Of a stretch of 64,000 nucleotides of DNA, positions 34,818 to 46,269 are shown piece after piece. The DNA is from Allomyces macrogynus ATCC 38327. Taxonomy: Eukaryota > Blastocladiomycota > Blastocladiomycetes > Blastocladiales > Blastocladiaceae. Location of the stretch: positions 1,231,154 to 1,295,153 of the forward strand of contig GG745340.1 in assembly GCA_000151295.1 (NCBI GenBank). The letters run 5' to 3'. The translations under genes and the position numbers were made by a program. Below the pieces are notes generated by a model, which did no database searches, was not told the origin of the DNA, and saw only the letters and a program-made list of their open reading frames with translations. Position 1 is the first letter of the stretch, and every line of letters begins with the position of its first letter.

Positions 34818-37800
34818 ATGACCGCCGCCGACGCACCACGCGACGTGGCGCCCGGCGTCGCAGTCGACATGGACGACATTGCCATGCTCAAACAGCCGCT
34901 GCACTCTGGCCCGCACTCGGACGAGTCCGGTTCCTCAACGGCCGTCGGCAGCACCACCGACAAGGCCGACGCCGACACGGTGCACAAAGTGCCGTACTTC
35001 CAGCTGTTCCGGTTCGCCGACGCCAAGGACATTACATTGATGCTGCTCGGCGCGCTCGGCGCCATTGCTAACGGCGTGTCACTCCCGCTCTTGACGATTG
35101 TGCTCGGCGACACGATCGACGTGTTCAGCGTCTACGACACGATGCTGCGGTCGAACCGCGAGAACCCCGGCAGTATCCCGCAGGCCACGCTCGACCGCAC
35201 GCACGATGAGTTCAACGACGCGACGTGGTCGGTCTTTTGGAAGTTCATTTTCCTGGCGATTGGCGCGCTCGTCGCGTCGTATATCCAAATGGGCTTTTGG
35301 AAGTGGGCCGGCGAGTCGCAGACATTCAAGATCAAGAAGCAGTACTTCCAGGCGCTCTTGCGGCAGGAGATTGCGTTCTTTGATGGGACCAACCGCGGCG
35401 AGTTGACATCCAAGATTGCGACCGACACGGATCAGATCCAGGACGGGATTGCCGATAAGGTCGGCGCCGTGCTGCAGTACATGGCCATGTTCGTCTCGGC
35501 GCTCATCATTGCGTTCATCCGCAAGTACGTTCGACTTTTGTTGTTTTCCAGCTGTCTCGCTCGATCCATCGCGCTGGATTCTAACCTTTCGCGTCCATTC
35601 TCAATAGCGCCGAGCTGACGGGCATTCTGTGCATTTCGTTGCCGTTCAAGCTCGTCTCGGCCGCGTTCATGGGCAAGCTCATCGCTGCGTTCATGGACGG
35701 CGCGCTGATCGCCTACGCCAAGGCCGGCGCCGTCGCCGAAGAAGTCCTGGCGAGTCTGCGCACGATCGTGTCGTTTGGCGGCGAGCGGCGCGAACGCGCG
35801 CGCTACGTGCGCATGACGCGCGAAATCGCCGAAAAGGAAGCCAGCAAGGGGTTCACGCTCGGGTTCGGTGTCGGGTCAATTTTCCTGATCATGTTCCTGA
35901 CCTACTCGCTCGGGTTCTGGTGGTCGGCGCGCATGCTGATTGGCGGCCGCATTTCTGTCGGCGACGTTGTCTCCTGCTTCATGTCGTTCATTATCGGGTC
36001 GTCGGCGCTCGGGATGGCCGCGCCATACCTGTCCTCGTTTGTGACGGCGCAGGCCGCGGCGTACCGCGTGTTCAAGGCCATCGACCGCCAGTCGCAGGTC
36101 GACCCGCTGCCCAAGATCGATGTCGGGCTGCGGCCAGGCAAGGTCACGGGCGAGATCGAGTTCAGGAACGTGGATTTCGCCTACCCGTTGCGCCCGCACG
36201 TGCCGATTCTCCGCAATTTCAACCTCAAGATCGCGCCGGGCACGACGGTCGCACTCGTCGGCCAGTCGGGGTCCGGCAAGTCGACCTGCGTCGGGTTGCT
36301 CGAGCGGTATTACGTGCCGGCGTCGGGAGCGATCACGCTCGACGGTACACCGATTGACAAGCTGTCAATCGAGTGGCTACGTGGCCAGATTGGGCATATT
36401 CAGCAGGAGGTGCGTATGAGCCCTGATCCCGTCTTTTTTTGCTGGCGTCCTGAACTGACCATCATGTTTTGATGTCTCTTGTAGCCCATTCTCTTTGCCG
36501 GCACGATCCGCGACAATGTTGCCCTCGGCTCGTCCGTGCCCGTCGACGACAAGCAGATTCTCGACTCGCTGCGCATGGCCAACGCCTACAACTTTGTCAT
36601 GGACCTGCCCGACAAGCTCGACACTTACCTGGGCGAGTCGGGTGCTGCGCTCTCAGGTGGTCAGAAGCAGCGCATTGCGATCGGTGCGTTCTGAGCCCTG
36701 CGGCAGTGAAACTCATGTGTCCGCGACACCAAACTGACTTTTGATGCCTTGAATAGCTCGCGCGTTGATTCGCAACCCGAAGATCATGCTCCTCGACGAG
36801 GCCACATCGGCGCTCGACACGCAGTCCGAGGCGATTGTACAGGAAGCGCTCGACAACGCTGTGCAGGGCCGCACGACCATTGTCATTGCTCATCGGTGCG
36901 TTTCCCTCACGACCCACACGCCATTTCCTCACTTGAGCCCCAAAACTGACTCCACTTCCCATCGTGACCGCCAGTCTGTCGACCATCCGCAACGCCGACA
37001 TGATTGTCGTCATGAAAAAGGGCGTCATTGTCGAAACCGGCTCGCACGACGCTCTGCTCGCCAAGCAAGGCTACTACGCCGACCTGATCAAGGACCAGCA
37101 AGTCGGGATCGACGACGACGACGAGGACGAGGACGCGTCCCCGGCCGAGACCGATATCGAGGACGACACGGTCGCCGCCGGCGAAACGCACTCGCTCCTG
37201 CAGCGCGCGGCCACGTGGATGTCCGGCAAGTCCGAGCACGCGACCTCGGTCGTGCGTGTCCCGCACGGCGGCGTCGACGACGTGCCTGAAGAGAAATCGC
37301 CTGGAATGCGCGTGCTCAAACTGGTGTTGGCTGACCAGTGGCCGTGGATCTTGTTTGGCCTGTTCGGTGCGGTTCTGTCGGGCGGCGTCACGCCCGTGCA
37401 CGCGTGGTACTATGCCGAGGCCGTCGGGTCGTTTGGGCTTGCCTACACGCTCAAGGACAACCAGCTCGTGCTCGACACGGTGCAGATGGACCACCTCGGG
37501 TCCAAATGGGGCATCTGCTTTTTGGTGATCGCGTTTGTCGCGTGCGCCGGGCACACGATCCAGATCGCGTCGTTCCAGCGCACGGGCGAGATTATCACGA
37601 TGCGCATGCGCGAAATGCTTTTCACGGCGCTGATTGGGCAGGAGGGCGCGTTCTACGACCGAAAGGAGAACTCGGTCGGCGCGCTCGCGTCCAAGCTCTC
37701 GGTCGAGTCGAACCTCGTGCGCAAACTCGTCGGCGACGTGCTCGGCACAATTTCATCGGTTCTCGTGTCGCTGCTCGTTGGGTGCATTCTCGCGCTCACC

Positions 37801-39184
37801 AAGGGATGGCAGCTCGCGTTGGTCGTTATCGCGTGCGTGCCGTTCATTCTCATCTCAGGCGTCGTGCAGGCGCGCATGCTCCGCGGTCTTGATCGCGAAG
37901 CCGCCGAGAACGAGGCGTCGCAAATCGCGTCCGAGGCCGTCGCCAATGTGCGCACGATCGCGTCGCTCGGTCTCGAGCGGCATTTCATTGGCGAGTACTA
38001 CGAGCGGCTGCAGGAACCCTACCACGCGGCACGCCGCGACGCGCTTTTGGGAGCTTTCACATTTGGCGCGTCGTCGGCGGTCATGTTCATTGTCTATGCC
38101 GTGTCTTTCCTCTACACGGGGTATCTGATTGCGCACGAGATCTACTCCTTCTCGGACCTGTTCCAGGTGATCATGACCATCATGTTCTCGGCGATGATGG
38201 CGTCGCGCATCGGGCAGCACGCGCCGGAAATCACCAAGGCGCATGCCGCGTCGATTTCGATCTTCAAGTTTGTTGACCGCCGGCCGCCGATTGATATTTA
38301 CCGCCCGCCGGCATCGGCCATCACGCTCGATTCCGCGGTTGTCAAGGGCGAGATTGTCTTCAAGGACGTCGAGTTCCGGTACCCGACGCGCCCGAAAGTG
38401 CGCGTGCACAAGGGGCTCAATTTCACGGTGCCCGCGGGCGCCAAGGTCGCGCTGGTCGGGTCGTCGGGTTGTGGCAAGTCGACGTGCATTCAGCTGCTCG
38501 AGCGCATTTACGACGTGGAGCGCGGATCCATCTCGCTCGACGGGCAAGACTTGCGGTCGATCGACGTCAACTCGCTGCGGTCGACGATTGCACTCGTCGG
38601 CCAGGAGCCGGTGCTGTTGACGGGCACTATTCTCGACAATATCAAGTACGGCGCGGTCAACCCGGACGCGGCCACGGACGAGGACGTTTACGAGGCGGCG
38701 CGTACGGCCAACGTGCACGACTTCATTACGAGTTTGCCGCTCGGATACCAGACGCCCGTGGGTGAAAAGGGCGGGCAGCTGTCAGGTGGGCAAAAGCAGC
38801 GCGTTGCGATCGGTGCGTTTCTTTTTGACTGCTCCACTTTGCTCCATCCGCTTCGAACCGCTCCGCTGACAATGTCACTTATCCACCCTGTATTTAGCCC
38901 GCGCGCTGATGCGCAAGCCCAAGGTCCTGCTGCTCGATGAGGCCACTTCGGCGCTCGATGCCGAGTCCGAGGCCGTCGTGCAAAGGGCACTCGATGCCGC
39001 GTCCGAGGGCCGCACGACCATCACGATCGCACATCGGCTGTCGACCGTGACCAACTCGGACCTGATCATTGTCATGAATCACGGCCGCGTCGTTGAGCAG
39101 GGCACCTACAAGGAGCTGATTGCCAAGAAGGGCCACTTCTTTGCGCTCGTCCAGACGCAAATGGAGATCAAGGAGAGCAAGTGA
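34818..39184 (+). CDS. ABCB-type full transporter (P-glycoprotein/MDR-like)
   Basis: Six exons, 34818-35524, 35608-36409, 36485-36683, 36757-36895, 36975-38812 and 38898-39184, give 1,323 residues with the TMD-NBD-TMD-NBD layout of ABCB exporters. The first membrane domain starts at [23 protein letters not shown]1 has Walker [10 protein letters not shown] (about residue 454), signature LSGGQKQR, Walker [13 protein letters not shown] and the H-loop VIAHR. NBD2 has GSSGCGKST (about 1,110), [20 protein letters not shown] and TIAHR. Both ATP sites therefore look catalytically complete. An acidic linker (DDDDEDEDA) joins the halves. Likely a plasma- or vacuolar-membrane drug/lipid/peptide exporter; the substrate is unknown. 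Its last exon has been duplicated downstream as a pseudogene. Confidence 0.95.
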
Positions 39185-39569
39185 ATACGCTCGGGAAAGA
39201 AGAAGCGGCTGCCGCCGCCATCGCCGCGGTGGCGCGGCGAGCTGGTCGAGTATGGAATGGTGGAGAGGCCACACCGTTCCTTTCGTACCGATTTGCGGGA
39301 TTTTGTTCGGGTCGTGCTTTGGTGCCTTGTACATGCTGTTTCTCATCGGTTCTCTCGTGGATAAATTATTGATCGAGACTTGGTTCATATTTGTCATTGT
39401 CTGTTCTGGCGTGGCAGGGATCAGAGTCAGTCTGGATTTGGGCGCCGCTGGTCGTTGTTGATATTCCTTCTACTTGCTCAATCAGTCAAGGCAAATCGCG
39501 TGCTTGTGCTAAACCGCGCCGCGCCCTATAGCGCCTTTGTATTGCGCGCAAATGTGCACGATTTGGGTA

Positions 39570-39927
39570 AAGCAGCGTGTTGCGATTGGTACGTGCCTCG
39601 CTCTCACTTTCTTGAGCTCATTTCGTGTAAAAGACTTACCATGACTTTTCTCCACCCGGTTTCTAGCCCGCGCCCTGATGCGCAAGCCCAAGGTCCTGCT
39701 GCTCGACGAGGCCACGCTGAATCCGAGGCTGTCATGCAAAGGGCACTCGATGCCGCGTCCGAGGGCCGCACGACCATCACGATCGCGCACCCGTGACCAA
39801 CTCGGACCTGATCATTGTGGTGCATCACGGCCGCGTTGTCGAGCAGGGCACCTACCGCGAGCTGATTGCCAGGAAAGATGAGTTTTTCGCGCTAGTGCAG
39901 ACGCAGATGCAGGCCAAGGCAAAGTGA
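39570..39927 (+). pseudogene. Truncated tandem copy of the last ABCB intron and exon
   Basis: Repeats the end of the ABCB gene about 0.4 kb downstream: the end of exon 5 (GCAGCGTGTTGCGATTG), a diverged intron with ACCCGGTTTCTAG before CCCGCGCCCTGATGCGCAAG, then NBD2 sequence up to a matching stop. A deletion removes most of the TSALDAES coding bases after GAGGCCAC, and a second small deletion removes the bases after the H-loop CAC. Both shift the frame, and no membrane domain is present. It cannot encode a transporter. Confidence 0.88.
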
Positions 39928-40270
39928 TTGTGTTTGGGTCACGTGCTGCAGGGTGGAGAAGGGATCTGTTACGCTGATCAATGGTGCTGGCAAGAACGGA
40001 AATGGTTGCAAAGAGAACTAGTCTGATTCAAGGCAGCAAACAGTACAATCATGATCAGTGGACAAGCGTGCAGTTCGAGAAGCGGCATGATTTCGCAGTG
40101 GAGCAGTCTCGCGCAAGCCCATCATTATCATCATCATCATCACCGTGAAGCAATGGTCTAGATTTCGCAAAAGCGGAAATACCCAACCCTCAGACTCTGC
40201 TCGACTTCTCGACCCATCCGCACTGACTATTAGCCTTGCTCCGCATCCCAACGCCACCAACCCTCCTCGT
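39928..40270. other. Intergenic region before the ferroportin 3' end
   Basis: A 343-bp gap between the ABCB relic and the minus-strand ferroportin stop. Contains a short ATC/ATT-rich microsatellite near 40128-40143. No gene seen. Confidence 0.5.
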
Positions 40271-42033
40271 CTAATCACGCGACCCGCGCAGGAGCGGCAC
40301 GCGCTCCCAATGCACGAGATGCTTGCGCACGCGCGCCGAATAGGCAGTCCACAGGATGGCGCCGACCAGGACGCACCCGACGGAAATGCGCATTGGGATC
40401 GGGAACTGGTCGGGCCGCGTCCAGACGAGCGTCAGGACATACGTCAAGACATCGCCCACACTGCACATGGCCAAATGCACGCCGTTCACGGCGCCCACCT
40501 CGTGCGCAGCGACCGCGTCCTGCATGACCTGTGCGTGCGCAAGATCAAACGTCCACAGCCAGACGCGCGACACGGTGACGCACGCAACGAGCAACCAGGG
40601 GTCGACGGTCTTGGTGACGACCGTCGGCGCCAGCGTCAGCGCCTGGAGCCAGATCGACCAGAGCCCGGCGCGTTCCGGGCCGACGCGGTCGATCAGGAAC
40701 GGCGCGAGCCACGTGGCGCCAACCCCCATGACGGCAGCGACCGCGCGCGCGCCGGCAATGATATTGTCGTCGAGATGCTGCTCGGTCTTGAGGTAGGCGA
40801 TCATGGTGCCGCCGAAACTGAGCACCGTCAGGTAGAGCGCCGCCATGGCGAGCGAGGCCAGCAGGACCGGGTGCCGCAGGTAGACAAGGATCGGCGAGGT
40901 CGATTCGGCCCCGGCAATGTGGTGGTCCGGGTCGGTGTCGCTGTCGTCGGGGGTTTCCTTGGGCTGCGAGAGCCGTGGGTGGTGCTTGCGCACGTGCGTG
41001 AAGAGGATCAGTTCGAGGACCATGTCGACTAAGGCAAAACCGCCGAGCGCGAGGGTCGCGATCAGCGGCTTGAATCCGGTCGTGACGGCGGCCATGGCGA
41101 GCGGCGCGAGCATCTTAGAGAGGAGGTCGATGCGCCGGATCCACGCGTTCGTATCTGAGGATGGAGATAGGATAGCAGGTGAGAACTACGGGACTGCAGT
41201 TGGGCAGAAAAGCACAGTGTCGGGCTGCGTACGCGAAAGCACGGTCGATTCGTGGTTCGTCATAACCACCACCCAGTCTCGCTCGACTACAAAGAAATGG
41301 AGGGTCAGACGACGTGGAAGGGGGCATTTGCACGGCAAAAAAAGCGCACCTGAAATGACGTAGCCCATGTTCGACCACTTGATGACGAGCCCAAGAATGC
41401 AAAGCACGGCCAGAAACGCGTTTTGCACGCCCGACGGCCCAAACCACCCGCGGAGGGTGGATGCGACAGATCCGTCTGGGTGCTGGACAGTCAAGAACCA
41501 GGCCTACAAACGAATCACCTTTGTTAGATCCTTGTCCACCCCACAATTTACCGGAATCAAAAACGTACGTGCAGCAGCAACGCTGCGAGAACCATGGCCA
41601 CTTTGGCAATCACCACGGTGATCCAAACCGCATTCCAGCGCGTATGGCTGTCGACGTACTTGCCGATCCGCGGGCCGGCAAGAATCGCGCCGAGGCACAC
41701 GACGACCCCGTAAATACTGAGCGGCAGCAGCGAGTCTGGGACCAGGTCGGCGAGCCAAATGGGCCCAGCAAATTCCCACGACCGCGACGTCCACGTCTCG
41801 AGCGTATGCGACGCCAGCAGCTGGTAGATGCCGCGGACGGGCTGCGGGCCCACCGACTGTGCATCGTGGTTGTGCGCGCGTTCGTGGCCGGTTGCGTGAT
41901 GCTGGTACAAAGTGTCGGCAGGTGATGCGTCGTGGTTGTGCGCGCGCTCGCCGCCCGTCGGGTGGTTGGTGCCATGATCGGGCTGCGGCGCGGTGGGCGA
42001 CACGCTCCGGGTGGAGGGCGCGGCCGGCTTCAT
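40271..42033 (-). CDS. Ferroportin-like iron exporter (SLC40 family)
   Basis: Four exons, 42033-41569, 41503-41350, 41286-41233 and 41154-40271, in phase, give 518 residues, normal for ferroportin. Landmarks: LADLVPDSLLPLSIYGVVVC and GPRIGKYVD in the N-half, NMGYVISVERDWVVV across a splice, IRRIDLLSKMLAPL, then VYLRHPVLLASLAMAALYLT and GAVNGVHLAMCSVGDVLTYV, matching the GxVNGVQ helix of the family. About ten to twelve membrane helices are expected. The cytosolic N-terminus carries a duplicated ERAHNHDA motif rich in His, which could bind metal (inference). The first ATG in frame is used. It exports Fe(II) from the cytosol or vacuole in relatives. Confidence 0.88.
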
Positions 42034-42790
42034 GATGGACACGGAGCGGGAGTTGCTGTTGGATCAAACGCCGTAATCGTGGTTGTTGTTGGAGAGAGGA
42101 GAGTGGTCGCTTTTGAGCTCGTCGCCTCCGGTTGTTGTTGTGGTCTGCTCCGTGCAACCGCCCGGGATCCAGTGCGGGTATCGATTGCGATCAAAGTTGG
42201 CCCAAACTGATGGCGTCGTGATTTTGCTGCGAGGGTGCTTCGAGAAAATGGAGAAAGCGGGTCACGGAGCGTTGCAATGCGGCCATTTCATCGAAGGGGC
42301 GACCCGGGGGCGACCCGGGGGCGACCCGGGCTCCGACGCCGGCAACAAAGCATTCCGCGCAATGCTTGGCAAGAATGCGCAACAACAGGTCACGCGACCG
42401 CGTCAACAGCATGTCCTTGCGGCGTGGCGGTCATCCTGCAGTTATGAAGAGCACCCGCCCGCCAGTCCGTCAACGCGTCGTTCCGACTTGCCGCACTGCC
42501 CTGCTTTCGAACCCCTCGACAATTCGACGTGATCGTACGCTGAGGCTTCGCGGTCCGGCCGGTAAACGACGCGATTTGACCTCGTGGCGACAGCTCGATA
42601 TTTGGGTCCTCGCCGGCCCTGACGCGTTTGCTGCTCGTAGTCAAGTTGTAGCGCGTCGCAAGTACCGGCACTGGAAAGTTGACGGGTGCAACGGATCCGT
42701 CGCGGTTTTTCGGGTGTCAACATCGGCTGAGCGTGATCAGCGGCAGACGACGACGCCACACGCGTTCAGTGACCTGCCTAGGCCAGCACC
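42034..42790. promoter_or_regulatory. Divergent region between ferroportin and kinesin-5
   Basis: A 757-bp gap with both promoters and one GC-rich tandem repeat (42300-42330). No coding exon recognised. Confidence 0.5.
42300..42330. repeat. Three tandem copies of an 11-bp GC-rich unit
   Basis: Unit CGACCCGGGGG repeated almost perfectly three times upstream of the ferroportin gene. May be replication slippage or a factor-binding cluster. Confidence 0.7.
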
Positions 42791-45700
42791 ATGGCGGCGG
42801 ATTCGCGCAACATTCAAGTCTTTGTGCGATGCCGGTTCGTCTTTCTTTTCTTTTTTTTTTTTTTTCTCGGTCCGCGTGCGCATCGCTCGTTTGCCAAAAG
42901 TGACCATCTCGTGGTCGTCCGACATTGCAGCCCCATCAACGACAAGGAGCGTCGCGAGCAGGCACAAGGCGCGCCCATTCTCCGATTCCCGGTAGCGCCC
43001 GTCGAAGATCAGGATCCCGTCCCGGGTGTTGGTCGCGCAATCGCGCTCCCGATGGGCATCACGACGCAGGCGGCCATGAACACGTCGCGCACCTACACGT
43101 TTGACCGCGTGTTTGCGCCGACCGTCAACCAGGACACGGTCTTCCGGTCGGTCATGATGCCGATCCTCGACCAAGTGCTCGCCGGGTTCCCGTGCACCGT
43201 GTTTGCGTACGGGCAAACGTCGTCGGGGAAAACGTATCTACGCGCGGTCACGAGCACCATTTTGTACTCATTCCAAAACTCACCGAACTTGAATGGACGC
43301 GTAGCCACACGATGGAGGGCCACCTCGACCTCAGCGCCGACGGCCAGCTGTCGCCGCACGCCGGGCTCATCCCGCGCACGCTCTGCCGCCTGTTCGACAC
43401 ACTCGAGCCGAGCCGCGGCGACCAAGTCTCCATCTCCTGCCTCGAAATCTACAACGAGGTCCTGCGCGACCTTCTCGCTGCCGACGGCGCTGTCGGCGAC
43501 CTGACCCTCTACGAGGACAAGCGCACCGCCAACGTCATCGTGCAGGGGATCACCGAGCACCTCGTCTCGACGCCGGTCGATGCTCTGACCCAACTGCAGC
43601 GCGTCAGCGAACGCCGGTCGATTGCCGCGACGCTCATGAACCAGCACTCGAGCCGGAGCCACTGCGTCGTGACCGTGACCGTGCGCACCGCTGCCGCCGA
43701 TTCCAACCTGATGCGAGTCGGGAAACTGCACCTCGTCGACCTGGCCGGATCCGAATCCCTCGGCCGCACGGGCACGGGCGCAGCGACCCAGACGCGCGAA
43801 GCCGGCGCGATCAACCAGTCGCTCCTCGCGCTTGGCCGCGTCATGACCACGCTCGCGACGAAGCCCGGCAAGCACGTGCCTTACCGCGAGTCGAAGCTCA
43901 CGCACCTGCTCAAGCCGGCGCTCGGCGGGAACTCGCGCACATGTATGATCGCAACGGTCTCGCCCGCGCGGTCGAATTTCGAGGAGACGCAGTCGACGCT
44001 CGAGTACGCGCACCGCGCCAAGAACATCAAGAATAAGCCCAAAGTTTCGACCGAGCACGGGGTTCCGCGCCGCGGTGGGTCGGCCTTGTCGATGGTTTCG
44101 TTTGCCGGGGAGAACGACGCGGCCGCGTACGGCGTGCCGGCTGCGCCCGATGCGGAGCAGCGCGCGTTGCACGAGATTATTGCGCAGCAGCGTGCGCGGA
44201 TCGAGCAGCTGCAGCACGACAAAGCGCATCTCGAGGCACAGCTGTTGCAGCACCAGCAGATGCAGCTCAAGGTCATGGAGTCGCACCGCGTGGCCCTCAC
44301 GGCTGCGCATAACCATGCGCTCGAGCATAAGCGGGCCGGCGCGCGGTTTCGCGAACGCGTGCTCGAGGACGAGCGCGTCCTGCGCGTCGTGTCGCAGCGG
44401 GAGACCAAGTTGCGCGCGGTGATTGGGCAGTTGGTGGAGAGCGTCGAGGCGTTTGATCGCGACATGGATGAGGCGTGGGGGGCCGCACGACGCATCGCTG
44501 CTGACGCTCGGCAGGTGGTCGAAGGCACGCTCGATACCGACTGGACCCCGTCGTTGGCCGGTTTGAAGGCCGACTTGACTCGACTTGACGAGGCGCACGG
44601 CGCGGTTGGCGCGGCACTCGGTGACCGATTGGACGCGCTGACCGGGTCTCTGGGTCAGGTATGCTCTGTTTATTTCGATGCCGAAACCTTCGTAAAGCAA
44701 ATATACTCATTCTTGCAGCCAGTCTATTGATAGGACGCACGCACTATTCGATGATGTGGCGCTGCAACTTGACGGCGAGTTTGAACGGCTCGCGGACCAC
44801 CTCGGCGCCCTGCTGCCCGACTCGTCAGCCGCTGCAGTGGAGCAGCTTGCGAAGCTGCGCGAAAACGTCGCGGCCGCACTCAGCGGCATGGCCGATCGCG
44901 CATCCGCCGACCTGGCCGCGACGCACGCACAGTCGCGCACGTTCCTCGACTCGCAGGCACAGGAACATGACGCATTTGTCGATTCGATCGTCTTCACGCT
45001 CTCGTCGCTGCACGACCACTTTGCGCGGCACGCCGAGCACGTGCGCGACCTGGGCACCGAGATCGCGCGCTTTGCTGATACCCTCCGCCCGCAACTCACC
45101 GACGTTGTCACGGGCCTGAGCAACCGGCACGCCGTGGAGCAGGATGCGGCGGCGCGCGCGGGCGACGAGCTCGTGCGCGAGATTTCCGGCGCAGTCTCGA
45201 CGCTTCTGAATCGTCAACTCGCGGCCCATGACGAAAGCGTCCGCGCCGCGGCCGAGGATCTGACGGCGGCAGCGGTGACGGCGTTCGACGCGTGGGACGC
45301 GCGTATCGCGCCCGTCGTGCAGGAAATGCAGAGCGGTATAGATGACATGGTCGGGCGCGTGGCGAGCTCCTCAGCCCTTGACCGGCTTACGGAGCGGCGT
45401 GACCACGTCGCGGCATGGTCCTTGACGATGGTCGAACGCATTAGCGCGGGTCCGCCCACGTCCGTTGAGTCAATTGTGCAAATGGTCGATGCCAGGCTGG
45501 GTCCGTGCGACGGCGCGCTGAGCCGAGTCGACAGATTGCTCGCGGGGCATGGCTCGGAAATGAAGACGGGCAACAGTGGGTTACAGTCGGTGCGTGGCGA
45601 GTTTCGGAGGGCGATGGATGAGCTCTTTGTGGAGTCGACCAAGCGACGAGTCGCTGCAGAGGAGCATTCCAGCGTTGTGAACGAGGCGAAGGTACGCTTC

Positions 45701-46269
45701 TCTCGTCGTGTTCTTTTCACTCGCTTGCAATCTCACCCTTTCGTTCGCCAATGATATAGATTGCTCTGCGCGATATGGCATCGGCCCACCAAGACGCCGA
45801 ATCTGCCGCACGGTCTCTTTCCACGCGCGCGCCTCCAGAACCGCTTCCCATCCCCGACTTTCCCGACCTCTCGCGATTGTCCTCGCTCACGGTCCCATCC
45901 TGGGAAGCCGTCCTCGCCACTCTCCCCCCGCTCTCATCCACTACCGGCCTGCTCACCACGACCCAGCCAATCGACACCAACCTGCCGCCGATCCCGTCCT
46001 GCATCCTCGATCCCGCGGACATCGTCCCGCCGCCACAGGACGAGCGGGCCGACTATGCGGCTGATAATGACCTCTCCGAGCACGAGGCAACGCCCCTGCC
46101 GGACCCGCCGGGCAAGTTTGAGTTCCCGTACGAGGTCCCGGAGCCGGAACCGGCGCCGCCGGCGCCACGAAAGCGTAAGTTTGGACGTGATCGTTCCCCA
46201 TCGCCTGCAGGGTCGCAGTCGCCGGCGCGGAATGTGCTCGCGACGCCCAAGCGACAGCGGATGCGGTAA
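42791..46269 (+). CDS. Kinesin-5 (BimC/Eg5-type) mitotic motor
   Basis: Five exons, 42791-42834, 42931-43233, 43305-44658, 44723-45691 and 45760-46269, give 1,059 residues. The N-terminal motor shows NIQVFVRCRPIND, the P-loop GQTSSGKTHTMEG (split by an intron), switch I NQHSSRSHC, switch II VDLAGSESLGRTG and YRESKLTHLL. A coiled-coil neck/stalk (AEQRALHEIIAQQRARIEQL) and a long helical region follow, then a Pro-rich tail ending SPARNVLATPKRQRMR, which looks like a degenerate BimC-box/CDK-site region plus a basic NLS. Kinesin-5 tetramers slide spindle microtubules apart. The intron-1 pyrimidine tract is very T-rich. The third intron has a tandem acceptor; only the downstream AG (44721-44722) keeps the frame. 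Assignment to kinesin-5 over other N-motors is likely but not certain. Confidence 0.88.

Noticed and set aside
44700..44740. Premature stop in kinesin-5 after GSLGQ
   Set aside because: It appears only if the first AG of a tandem acceptor is used; the second AG, four bases on, keeps the frame.
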